A DNA stretch of 64,000 nt from Myxococcales bacterium (GTDB taxonomy: Bacteria > Myxococcota_A > Polyangia > Polyangiales > Ga0077539). This document shows positions 24,167 through 35,778 of this stretch, in pieces (the stretch's first letter is position 1; each line of letters starts with the position of its first letter). The stretch spans positions 83,747-147,746 of the forward strand of contig JAAFIF010000010.1 of NCBI GenBank assembly GCA_013298625.1. Reading direction: 5' to 3'. The notes below the pieces were generated by a model. That model was not told where the DNA came from and did not search any database. It saw only the letters and a list, made by a program, of their open reading frames with translations. A program made the position numbers and the translations under genes.

Positions 24167-24904
24167 ATGGATTTGACGCTTTCTTACGTCGTTCCGGTGC
24201 ACAACGAAGAGCCCACGCTCGAGCGCAACGTGCGCAGGCTCGAAGAGCATCTACAGCGGTTTCCCGGCTCTCGCGTGCTGCTCATCGAGAACGGCAGCAA
24301 GGACGACTCGTGGGGACTCTGCCAGCGGCTCGCGAAGAGCGACGGCCCCGTGGCCATCGAGCCGTTCCGCGAACCCAACGCGGGCATGGGCTTCGCCTTG
24401 CAGCGCGGCGTCGTCGAAGAGATCCCCCGCGCCGAGCCCAACCGATGGCTCGTGCTCACCGCCGCGGACCTCCCCTTTGGCTTCACCGACCTCGACGGGC
24501 TCGTCTCGCTGCTGCAAGCGGGACAGCGCCCCGACGTCGTCGTGGGCTCGAAGGCGCACCGAAACAGCCAGATTCAAACGTCTCCAACGCGCACCGCCGC
24601 GACGCTCACCTACCGCATGCTCCGCAGGGTGATCGCCGGGATGCGCACGGGCGACTCGCAGGGGACGTTTATGTTTCGCGCAGAGACCGTGCGCTCGATC
24701 GCGCCGAAGATCGCCTCGCGCGACTTCTTCTGGAGCACCGAGTTCACGTACTACGCCGAGCGCGCCGGGCTCACCATCGCCGAGGTCCCCGTCGTGCTCG
24801 AAGAAGCGCAACGCGCTTCGACGGTGAAGCCCTTCAAGCACGGCTCCAAGATGCTCAAGCAGCTGGTCCAGCTGCGCCTGCGCGACGCCGGGCTCCTTCG
24901 ATAG
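24167..24904 (+). CDS. DPM-like family 2 glycosyltransferase
   Basis: A 245-residue GT-A enzyme. It starts LTLSYVVPVHNEEPTLERNV, the standard donor-binding strand of DPM/DPG synthases, followed by VLLIENGSKDDSW and LTAADLPFGFTDLDGL, where Asp-Leu-Pro stands in for the metal-binding DxD region. VVGSKAHRNSQI and GDSQGTFMFRAETV are acceptor-side segments typical of dolichol- or undecaprenyl-phosphate mannosyl/glucosyl transferases. No C-terminal membrane anchors are present. It probably loads a sugar on a polyprenyl phosphate for the neighbouring GT-C-like protein. ATG at 24167 is favoured over the TTG at 24125. The stop is 3 bases from that of the convergent M48 gene. Confidence 0.8.
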   Translation: MDLTLSYVVPVHNEEPTLERNVRRLEEHLQRFPGSRVLLIENGSKDDSWGLCQRLAKSDGPVAIEPFREPNAGMGFALQRGVVEEIPRAEPNRWLVLTAADLPFGFTDLDGLVSLLQAGQRPDVVVGSKAHRNSQIQTSPTRTAATLTYRMLRRVIAGMRTGDSQGTFMFRAETVRSIAPKIASRDFFWSTEFTYYAERAGLTIAEVPVVLEEAQRASTVKPFKHGSKMLKQLVQLRLRDAGLLR

Positions 24905-24907
24905 CCC

Positions 24908-27900
24908 TCAACGACCGCCGCTACGTGCGCGCGCGGGGCGCTGACCTTCGCCCGCCTGCAGCTCGACCGTCTCTTCGCCGATCGCTGCGTTGCGACCACG
25001 AGTCCCGCCGAACACGTAGCCGTTGCTCGATCCACGCACACCCAGGCCGCCGTAGCCAAACGCGTCCGCGGGAGCCGTCACGACGCCGTCGCGCGTGAAG
25101 TACGGCCGCTGCCCCGCGAAGTAGAACGCGTTGGCCACGGTCCGCCAGCGCATCGGTGCGCGCTCTCGCAGCACGATGGTGCCCATCGCCATCGCCATCG
25201 CCTGATCGCACTCCGCTGGAGGCTCTGGGACGCTCACGCCCGGCGCGAGCGTTCGCAGACCGCTCAACCATTGCACCAGCGCGTCGTACGAAATCGCGTG
25301 CGGCCTCAGCGCGGCCGCGATCGTCTCGGGCGGACGCCCCAGCTCTCGAATCGCCAGCGCGACCACCCACGGCGCCGTCGACGGGATCTGGTCGAGCTCG
25401 GTCTGCAGAGCCGCGGCGATCTGGCCCGGCGTCGCTCCGTCGGATGCGCCGATCAGCTGCGTAAACGCCGCGCGACGAGGCGCGTCTGTGACGCGTCGGA
25501 GGGCCTCGCTGAGCTGCCCGCGCGAGAGCGCATAGAGGGGCCCCGTCGAGTGTTCGCCGGTGCCCCGTTCGCTGTCGAGCAGCTCGCGCACGTAGTTCGA
25601 GCGGTCCACGAAGCGCTCGATGGGCGCGCCCTCCATCGCCATCGGCGGAGAGCTGTCGCGATCGAGCATCGAGAGCGCCCAACGGACGCGCTCGAGCTGC
25701 GCGCCGAGGACCGCGGCGTCGTCGCGAAGCGATGGCTCGCCGAGGGCGGGCTCGACGAAGGCCAACGCCGCATCCCATTGCCCCTTGCGGGTCGACGACC
25801 ACGCAGCGGCCCACGAGAAGTACGGATCGCCGGGGTACTGCGCGATTCCGTCGCGAAACGCCTGCTCTTTTGCGGCTTCGTCGGAGATGCAACGGGCCGC
25901 GAGGTACGCGCCCGCGGCGCCGGGATGCGCCGAGGCCCACTGGCGATGCCGCGCGCACACGGACTCTCGCGACGAGGCGTCCGCGGTGTCTTGCTCGACG
26001 CGCATGATGGCGACTGCGCTCGACGGGCTCTCGTTGATGCGCTCGCTCAGCGCAGAGAGCGCGCTGCGATCGTGCTGCTGCGCGGCGCGCACCCACGAGC
26101 GAAACGTGCTGTTCGGCGTGTCGAAGCGCAGGTGCGCGCGGATCAGCGAGCTGCGCGTGTCGTTGTTGTTGGCGTACGCGAGCAAGCGCTCGGCGTCCGC
26201 GTCGATGCGCGCGGCGCCGAGGAGCGTGCGGGTCGTGCTGCGCTGGCCGCGGCTGAGCGTCACGCGGCGAGGAACGTCGTCGAAGCGGCCCGCAGAGCGG
26301 TCGGTCGACCACCGCGGATTGCCGAAGAACTCTGGGCGAACGCGCTCGTTGGCCTCTTCGGCGCCGTACCCGTACGTGACGGTGACGTGATAGAGCATCG
26401 CCGCGCTCGCGACGTTGTAGATGTACGTGCTCTGCCCGTTGGAGGCGTCCTCTTCGAACGCCTCGATCGGCGAGCCCATCGCGGTGACGGTCCGCACGCG
26501 GATGCGGTCTTCGCTGCCGATGGTGAACTTCGTGGACTGGCCGGGGTCGAGCTGGCGGCTGTCTGTCCCGATCGTGATCGAGACGCGTTGATTGAGGCCG
26601 TTGTACGCGTAGACCGAGTGCGTGATGGCGAGCTGGCTGAGGTAGCCCATTCCGCCGAGCATGCTGACGGCGACGGCGGCGCGCGCCGTGGCGGGGACGA
26701 GGCCGTCGGCGAGCTGAAATCGATCCCACCAGCCGAGCTGCAGCTGCCTGGGCCGCTCGCGACCGGGCTCCATCGTCGCGTAGTGAAGGGGGTATCGGGC
26801 GGGCGGCGGCGCGGCGGGGATGGCGTCCCACGCGGTCGCCGAGAGCATCGGGCCGCGCAGCATTTCTTCGACGTCGAGCAGCTCTTCGACCGCGGCGTCG
26901 GCGAGCGCCTCGAAGTCGATCGGCACCGTCGCGAGCCACGACTGCGAGTTGGCGAGCCAGTCGCCGAAGTTCATGTTGCTCGGCTGATAGAGCTGCAGCT
27001 CTCCGAGGCGCGCGCCCCAGCTCTCGACGACCTGCTCTTTGCGCGCGACCTGGTTCATCTTGCCGAGGACGTTGGGCGGGAGCACGACCTCGCCCTTCTG
27101 CGAGTACGCGCGGGCGAGGGACTCGTACGCGACGTGCGCGGCGGCGAGCAGGCGCTGAAACTCGCTGTCGCTCACGTGCCCGTCCGCCGTGACCACGGCG
27201 AACACGTTGTTCAAGTGGCCGTTGGCGTCTAGGATGTCCGCCGAGGTGTGCTCGGCGTAGTGCGCGAGGCGCACGAGGCTCTCGTGGTACTCGGCCCAGC
27301 CGCGGCCGACGCGACGGGCCAGCTGCTGGTGCAGCGAGCGCAGGTGTCGATCGCGCGCGGCGATGGTGTTCGCGGCAGCGTCGCGCTCGGCCTCGACGCT
27401 CGCGACCAGCGCGGGGAGCGCGTGGCGGCGCAAGGGCTCTCCGCGGTAGTGCGAGTTGGCGTCGCTCTGCTTGAGGTTTCCTTCGAGCAGGCCCTTCAGC
27501 ATCAAGTGCTCGGTGAAGAGCTGCTTCCAGCGCTCGATCTCTTCGCGCATGGCCGCGGGATACAGGGCGTCGAGCGAGGGAAACTCTTGCTCGGTGTAGG
27601 GCCGCGCGGCGATGGCGTCGAAGAGCTCACCGGAGGTGCGCGCGATGCGCGTGAGCGGACGGCCCAGGTACGTCCCGCGGTACGCAGGGCGGTTGAACGA
27701 GCGCTCGAAGGACGCGTCGACGGCGGCGAGCGAGGCCTCGAGCTCCATCATCACCGTGGGCTTGGCCTGCGCGGGTGCGGCGGGCGCGGGCTGTCCGGGG
27801 ACCGCTGGCGGGTTGAGGATGAGCTCGATCATCAGCTGCGTGACTTGATTTCGTGTGCCCTGTGGATCGCGAAAGAGCTCCCACGCCGAGCGGTCGTCGA

Positions 27901-29050
27901 GCGCGCACGGGACGTAGGTGCGCTTGGCGTTGTCTTCGCGCTCGCGCACGGGCGGGTGGGTCGCCCACATCTTCGGCGGCTGCGCGAGGAGCTTCTTGAA
28001 CACGCGGTGTTCGGCGCGGTTTTGCTCGGGCAGCGGCGGGGCGACGCCGTAGGACGGGTCGTCGGTGACGCGGCGAAAGTTCTCGGCGAAGCGCTGTTGA
28101 AGCGCGTAGAGGTCGGGGACGCGAGAGCCCTGGGCGAGCTCTCTGCGCAGGGTGCTCATGGCCGAGGCCATGGACTGATCGGCCGAGCCCGTCTTGTGCA
28201 GGGCGTGCACGAGGGCGTCGGAGCCCGTGAGCGAGACGGCGACGAGGTCTGCTTGCAGCTCCATCTCTCGCGAGAGGGCGCGCTTGGAGAGGGCGACGAT
28301 GAGGTACATCGTGTCGAGCACGGCGCGCACGGCCCAGACGCACACGCGGAGGATCCAGCCGATCCACGCGATGCGCGGGTCTTGGACCGAGAGGGTGCGG
28401 AGGCCGTTGTCGAGCTTCGAGCGCGACGAGACGATGTACGAGGCGATTTGCTCGGCGAGGTAGACCCAGCTGCCGATGGCGACCGTGCGCTGCGCGAAGT
28501 GACCGAACTCGTGCGCGAGCACGGCGCGCAGCTCGCTGAGCGTGAGGACGTTGAGGAGCCCGACGCCGATCAGCAGGTTCTTCTTCGTGGGAAAGATGAA
28601 GTTGATGAACCCGAGGTCGTAGAAGACCGCGGCGTTGACCTCTGGGGCGAGGTAGACCTTGTGGGGTCTGGGGGCGCCGACCTTGTCAGCGAGGTCGTAG
28701 AGAAACGCGAAGAGCTCGGGCTCTGCGTCGGGGCGGACCTCGAGGAGGTCTTTGGGGTCCGTTCCGCGCTTGATCGCGAAGATCCCGCGGACGAGGACGA
28801 AGAGCAGCAGCGCGGGGATGGCGGACTGCAGCAGGCCGATGAAGAGGTTCTCGCGGAGGCCGTCGCGCAAGAAGCGAAAGATCATCGCCCCGAGCCAGAA
28901 GGTGAGCCCGAGGTACACCGCGACGAACGCGGCGAACGCCGCGGTGGCCAGCCACGCGTGCATCTTGAACGCGCGCGTCGGCGCGGCGAGCGCCGGCGGT
29001 ACGTGCTCGGGCCCCGGCGGAATCTTCGACCGCACATCACTCGTCGTCAT
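24908..29050 (-). CDS. Giant M48 membrane metalloprotease with long C-terminal extension
   Basis: A 1380-residue protein. Two N-terminal membrane segments (about 32-60 and 70-92) precede an M48 zinc peptidase domain with HEFGH at residues 180-184 and the third ligand in SREMELQADLVAV (Glu of ExxxD). M48 peptidases of HtpX/Ste24/YfgC type do envelope quality control; they are usually 280-500 residues. The additional 900 residues contain a hydrophobic stretch near residue 780, a beta-rich part (RVSITIGTDSRQLDPGQSTKF) and helical repeat segments at the C-terminus. GGAGGAG lies seven bases before the ATG. It follows the LpxA-like gene by 64 bases on the same strand. The function of the extension is unknown. 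Confidence 0.85.
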   Translation of the reverse strand: MTTSDVRSKIPPGPEHVPPALAAPTRAFKMHAWLATAAFAAFVAVYLGLTFWLGAMIFRFLRDGLRENLFIGLLQSAIPALLLFVLVRGIFAIKRGTDPKDLLEVRPDAEPELFAFLYDLADKVGAPRPHKVYLAPEVNAAVFYDLGFINFIFPTKKNLLIGVGLLNVLTLSELRAVLAHEFGHFAQRTVAIGSWVYLAEQIASYIVSSRSKLDNGLRTLSVQDPRIAWIGWILRVCVWAVRAVLDTMYLIVALSKRALSREMELQADLVAVSLTGSDALVHALHKTGSADQSMASAMSTLRRELAQGSRVPDLYALQQRFAENFRRVTDDPSYGVAPPLPEQNRAEHRVFKKLLAQPPKMWATHPPVREREDNAKRTYVPCALDDRSAWELFRDPQGTRNQVTQLMIELILNPPAVPGQPAPAAPAQAKPTVMMELEASLAAVDASFERSFNRPAYRGTYLGRPLTRIARTSGELFDAIAARPYTEQEFPSLDALYPAAMREEIERWKQLFTEHLMLKGLLEGNLKQSDANSHYRGEPLRRHALPALVASVEAERDAAANTIAARDRHLRSLHQQLARRVGRGWAEYHESLVRLAHYAEHTSADILDANGHLNNVFAVVTADGHVSDSEFQRLLAAAHVAYESLARAYSQKGEVVLPPNVLGKMNQVARKEQVVESWGARLGELQLYQPSNMNFGDWLANSQSWLATVPIDFEALADAAVEELLDVEEMLRGPMLSATAWDAIPAAPPPARYPLHYATMEPGRERPRQLQLGWWDRFQLADGLVPATARAAVAVSMLGGMGYLSQLAITHSVYAYNGLNQRVSITIGTDSRQLDPGQSTKFTIGSEDRIRVRTVTAMGSPIEAFEEDASNGQSTYIYNVASAAMLYHVTVTYGYGAEEANERVRPEFFGNPRWSTDRSAGRFDDVPRRVTLSRGQRSTTRTLLGAARIDADAERLLAYANNNDTRSSLIRAHLRFDTPNSTFRSWVRAAQQHDRSALSALSERINESPSSAVAIMRVEQDTADASSRESVCARHRQWASAHPGAAGAYLAARCISDEAAKEQAFRDGIAQYPGDPYFSWAAAWSSTRKGQWDAALAFVEPALGEPSLRDDAAVLGAQLERVRWALSMLDRDSSPPMAMEGAPIERFVDRSNYVRELLDSERGTGEHSTGPLYALSRGQLSEALRRVTDAPRRAAFTQLIGASDGATPGQIAAALQTELDQIPSTAPWVVALAIRELGRPPETIAAALRPHAISYDALVQWLSGLRTLAPGVSVPEPPAECDQAMAMAMGTIVLRERAPMRWRTVANAFYFAGQRPYFTRDGVVTAPADAFGYGGLGVRGSSNGYVFGGTRGRNAAIGEETVELQAGEGQRPARARSGGR

Positions 29051-29057
29051 CGCTGCA

Positions 29058-29064
29058 CTCCTCC
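29058..29064 (-). promoter_or_regulatory. Strong Shine-Dalgarno of the M48 protease gene
   Basis: GGAGGAG on the minus strand, 7 bases before the ATG at 29050; it fixes that start. Confidence 0.65.
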
Positions 29065-29114
29065 GAACAGAGGGGCGCAGGATGCAACGACCGAGCGGGT
29101 GGCGCTAGAGACCG

Positions 29115-29810
29115 TCAGCTCTTCGCGGCGAGCGCGAGGATCTTGCGGTTCTCTCGGTGGTCTTTGTTGAAGGCGTCGATGATGGACTGCGCGGCGGGGT
29201 TGTCGCTGCGCAGCGCTCCGTCGACGATGGCGAGCTCGCTCGGCTCGACGCCAGCGCGCTGCACGCCGCGGGCGTTGAACCGCATGAACTTCGCTGGGCA
29301 GCCGCTGACCATGGCGAACGGCGGGACGTCCTTCGTGACGACCGAGCCCATGCCGATCATCGCGTACGAGCCCACGGTGGTGAACTGATGAAAGATCGCG
29401 TTGACGCCGATGTTGGCGTTGTCGTGCACGCGGGTGTGGCCAGCGAACACGACGTTGTGCGCGACGGTGACGCCGTTGCCGAGGACGGTGTCGTGCGAGA
29501 GGTGCACGTGGTCCATCAAGAAGCATCCGTCGCCGATGCGGGTGTCCCGGTCGCCGATGCCGCGGGACACGAGCGTGTACGCGTGCAGGGTGTTCTTGTG
29601 GCCGATGACGATGGTGCCGACGGGGGGCTTGCTCGTGTGCTCGGGCTCGGTGCCGATCACGACGAAGGGATAGAGATGGTTGTCCTCGCCGATTTCGACG
29701 GGGCCTTTGATGTAGCAGTACGGGTCGATCACCGTGCGCGCGCCGATGGTGACGTCGCCCTCGATGATCGCGGTCGGGTGGACCTTCGCGGTGGGGTGGA
29801 TGGTGGGCAT
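29115..29810 (-). CDS. LpxA-like acyltransferase (left-handed beta-helix)
   Basis: A 231-residue hexapeptide-repeat acyltransferase. The repeats begin IHPTAKVHPTAIIEGDVTIG. The active-site region DHVHLSHDTVLGNGVTVAHN and AGHTRVHD aligns with E. coli LpxA, placing His103 and His106 at the E. coli His122 and catalytic His125 positions. The C-terminal helical part RFNARGVQRAGVEPSEL matches the LpxA motif with Gly-Leu/Val-x-Arg. LpxA transfers a beta-hydroxyacyl group from ACP to the 3-position of UDP-GlcNAc. The gene starts 8 bases after the aminotransferase stop, so the acceptor here may be a 3-amino sugar. At 231 residues it is shorter than the usual 260. A WbpD-like N-acetyltransferase role is less likely. 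Confidence 0.8.
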   Translation of the reverse strand: MPTIHPTAKVHPTAIIEGDVTIGARTVIDPYCYIKGPVEIGEDNHLYPFVVIGTEPEHTSKPPVGTIVIGHKNTLHAYTLVSRGIGDRDTRIGDGCFLMDHVHLSHDTVLGNGVTVAHNVVFAGHTRVHDNANIGVNAIFHQFTTVGSYAMIGMGSVVTKDVPPFAMVSGCPAKFMRFNARGVQRAGVEPSELAIVDGALRSDNPAAQSIIDAFNKDHRENRKILALAAKS

Positions 29811-29818
29811 CGCGGCGA

Positions 29819-30937
29819 TCAGCCCTGGAGGATCTCGACGAGGGCGCTGGCGCTGGCCTCGAGCTCTTCGTCGGTGATCCCGTAGAAGAGCGGGAGGTTG
29901 AGGGCGCTCTTGCAGAAGCGCTTGGAGTGCTCGAGCGAGCCGAACTTGATGGCCTTCACCGCGGGGGGCTGGCTGTCCATCGTCTCGGGGTACGTGCGGC
30001 CGAAGCCGATGCCCTTGGCCTTGAGCTTGTCGGTGACGGCGTTGACGTCGACCGAGTCGTCGACGGTGAAGACCGCGAGGTAGCCGTTTTCGCCGTGGCC
30101 CGCGGGCGGGCCGTAGATGCGCAGCTTGGGCGTACCCGCGAGGCGCTTGCGGTACCACTCAGCGGCGCGGCGGCGGTTGGCGACGATGTCATCGGCGCGC
30201 GCGACCATGTGATTCAAGAAGGCCGCTTGGAGGCCGCCCATACGCGAGTTCCACCCGACGCGGTCGTAGGAGTAGTGGGCGCTGCGGCCGTGGTTGCAGA
30301 GCGAGCGGATGAGCTTCTCGAGGGCCTCGGTGTCGGCGAAGATCGCGCCGCCGTCGACGCAGCCGCCGACGACTTTGGCAGGATAAAAGCTGGTCGTCCC
30401 GACGGTCGCGCCCGCGAGCACGGGCTTGCCGTCGACCGTCACGCCGAAGCACTGCGCGCCGTCTTCGAGCAGCGCGATGTTCTTCTCTGCGCAGAACTTT
30501 CGGAAGTCCTGGTGGTGCTTCGACGCCCAGCCGAACAAGTGCACGAGGATGGCCGCGTCGAAGCGGTAGGCCTCGTACGCCTTGGTGAACTCCGAGAAGC
30601 TCATCTGCAGGTCGTCCGGGTCGATGTCGATGAGCACCGGCGTCGCGCCGAGCTGAGCGATCGCTTCGTACGTAGCCCAGAAGGTCATGTTGGGCAGCGC
30701 CACGCGCGAGCCGTGCCTTACGCCGAGCGCTTGCAGGCCGATGATGAGCGCGTCCGTTCCGTTCGCGCAGGCGATGGCCTTGTTGACGCCGAGCGCCGCG
30801 CACAGCCTCTTCTCGACCTCGGCGACGCGGGGGCCGCCGACGAACTCGATCTTGTCGAAGACCGTGCTCCAATCAGCGAGCACCTCGCTCTTCATGGTCT
30901 TGGTAAGCCGCGCCAGATCGATGAAAGGAACGTTCAT
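29819..30937 (-). CDS. DegT/DnrJ/EryC1/StrS sugar aminotransferase (GnnB- or WbpE-like)
   Basis: A 372-residue PLP aminotransferase acting on a 3-keto (or 4-keto) nucleotide sugar. The PLP-binding lysine is in TTSFYPAKVVGG (Lys188), the cofactor Asp in LLEDGAQCFG (Asp159), and CANGTDALIIGLQALG and HNGRS-type segments (CNHGRSAHYSYDRVGWNSR) match the family. Its partner oxidoreductase would be a Gfo/Idh enzyme (1664-2614 or 21051-22106). The LpxA-like gene directly downstream suggests production of UDP-2,3-diamino sugar for lipid A as in GnnA/GnnB systems; a WbpE/WlbC role in polysaccharide is the alternative. ATG at 30937 follows GGAG at nine bases; a GTG two codons earlier is possible. Confidence 0.8.
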   Translation of the reverse strand: MNVPFIDLARLTKTMKSEVLADWSTVFDKIEFVGGPRVAEVEKRLCAALGVNKAIACANGTDALIIGLQALGVRHGSRVALPNMTFWATYEAIAQLGATPVLIDIDPDDLQMSFSEFTKAYEAYRFDAAILVHLFGWASKHHQDFRKFCAEKNIALLEDGAQCFGVTVDGKPVLAGATVGTTSFYPAKVVGGCVDGGAIFADTEALEKLIRSLCNHGRSAHYSYDRVGWNSRMGGLQAAFLNHMVARADDIVANRRRAAEWYRKRLAGTPKLRIYGPPAGHGENGYLAVFTVDDSVDVNAVTDKLKAKGIGFGRTYPETMDSQPPAVKAIKFGSLEHSKRFCKSALNLPLFYGITDEELEASASALVEILQG

Positions 30938-30971
30938 GAGCACTCACTCCGTCTATCGCTGACCGTGGAGC

Positions 30972-30995
30972 GGGCCGTTGAATCACCAGCGGCCC
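30972..30995. promoter_or_regulatory. Small inverted repeat upstream of the aminotransferase gene
   Basis: GGGCCG and CGGCCC form a perfect 6-bp stem around a 12-base loop, 35 bases before the aminotransferase ATG. No T-run follows, so it is not a classic terminator; it may be an operator or leader hairpin, or chance in GC-rich DNA. The rest of 30938-31147 shows nothing clear. Confidence 0.25.
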
Positions 30996-31147
30996 AAACC
31001 TTCGGGATTTCGCGCGGAGTGTATGCCACACCGCCCCCCTGCTCCGCTCGCGAGAATGTTGCCGTTCGCCCGCGGTTTTCGACCGTTGGGCCGACGCCCT
31101 CCCCTCCCATGACACGGGCGTCGCACTGCTACGCTCGCGCGCGCACG

Positions 31148-35019
<3,872 letters not shown>

Positions 35020-35027
35020 CTAGCGCC

Positions 35028-35720
35028 ATGCGAGTGCACGACAAAGACTCTCAGGCCACGATGACGCCCGAGCAGGCGCTGACGATCCTCAAAGAGGGCA
35101 ACGGACGCTTTCGGCAGAACCTCAGGGTGAGCCGCGACCTGCTCCAGCAGGTCAACGCCACGAGCGAAGGCCAGTGGCCCTTCGCGACGATCTTGAGCTG
35201 CATCGACTCGCGCACCTCCGCCGAGCTCATCTTCGACCAGGGCCTCGGCGACGTCTTCTCGATCCGCATCGCCGGCAACATCATCAACGACGACATCCTC
35301 GGCTCGATGGAGTTCGCGACGAAGGTCGCCGGGTCGAAGCTGCTCGTCGTGCTCGGCCACACGAACTGCGGCGCGATCAAGGGCGCGTGCGACATGGTTC
35401 AGCTCGGCAACCTCTCGACGCTGCTCAACAAGATCCAGCCCTCGGTCTACCTCGAGCGAAAGACCAAGACCGACCGCAACGCCAAGAACGAGCAGTTCGT
35501 CGAGCGCGTGGCGCGCATCCAAGTGCGCCGCTCGGTCGAGAGCATCATCGAGCACAGCGTGATCGTTCGCGAGCTCATCGAGACCAGGGCGGTCGGGCTG
35601 ATCGGCGCGCACTACGACATCGACACGGGCGAGGTCGAGTTCTTCGACGACACGTACATGTGCGGGACGATCAAGCACTTCTACCTGGATCTTCCCGAGG
35701 GAGCGCCCTCGCCGGCCTGA
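35028..35720 (+). CDS. Beta-carbonic anhydrase
   Basis: A 230-residue beta-class carbonic anhydrase, converting CO2 and water to bicarbonate in the cytoplasm. Zinc ligands are Cys58, His111 and Cys114 (SCIDSR and GHTNCGA), with the Asp60-Arg62 dyad in place. The end of the chain IGAHYDIDTGEVEFF is the usual last core strand. ATG at 35028 lies about 50 bases from the divergent obg start, so both promoters are in that short gap. An ATG at residue 12 is also possible. No neighbour links it to carbon fixation. Confidence 0.92.
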   Translation: MRVHDKDSQATMTPEQALTILKEGNGRFRQNLRVSRDLLQQVNATSEGQWPFATILSCIDSRTSAELIFDQGLGDVFSIRIAGNIINDDILGSMEFATKVAGSKLLVVLGHTNCGAIKGACDMVQLGNLSTLLNKIQPSVYLERKTKTDRNAKNEQFVERVARIQVRRSVESIIEHSVIVRELIETRAVGLIGAHYDIDTGEVEFFDDTYMCGTIKHFYLDLPEGAPSPA

Positions 35721-35778
35721 GAGCGCTCGGGCGCACGACCGCGGAGCCGCGTTCGGCGCTACGCTCTTCGCACCGACG

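Noticed and set aside
22246..25098. 950-codon plus-strand open frame
   Set aside because: It covers the strand opposite the GT-C-like gene and passes through the GT2 gene in another frame; composition is Arg/Glu/Ala/His, typical of a GC-rich shadow.
30972..30995. Rho-independent terminator
   Set aside because: The 6-bp stem has no T-run on either strand and lies just before a gene start.
29927..31147. Plus-strand open frame continuous with the 888-residue gene
   Set aside because: It is antisense to the aminotransferase, has no ribosome site and unlikely composition; the ATG at 31148 fits better.
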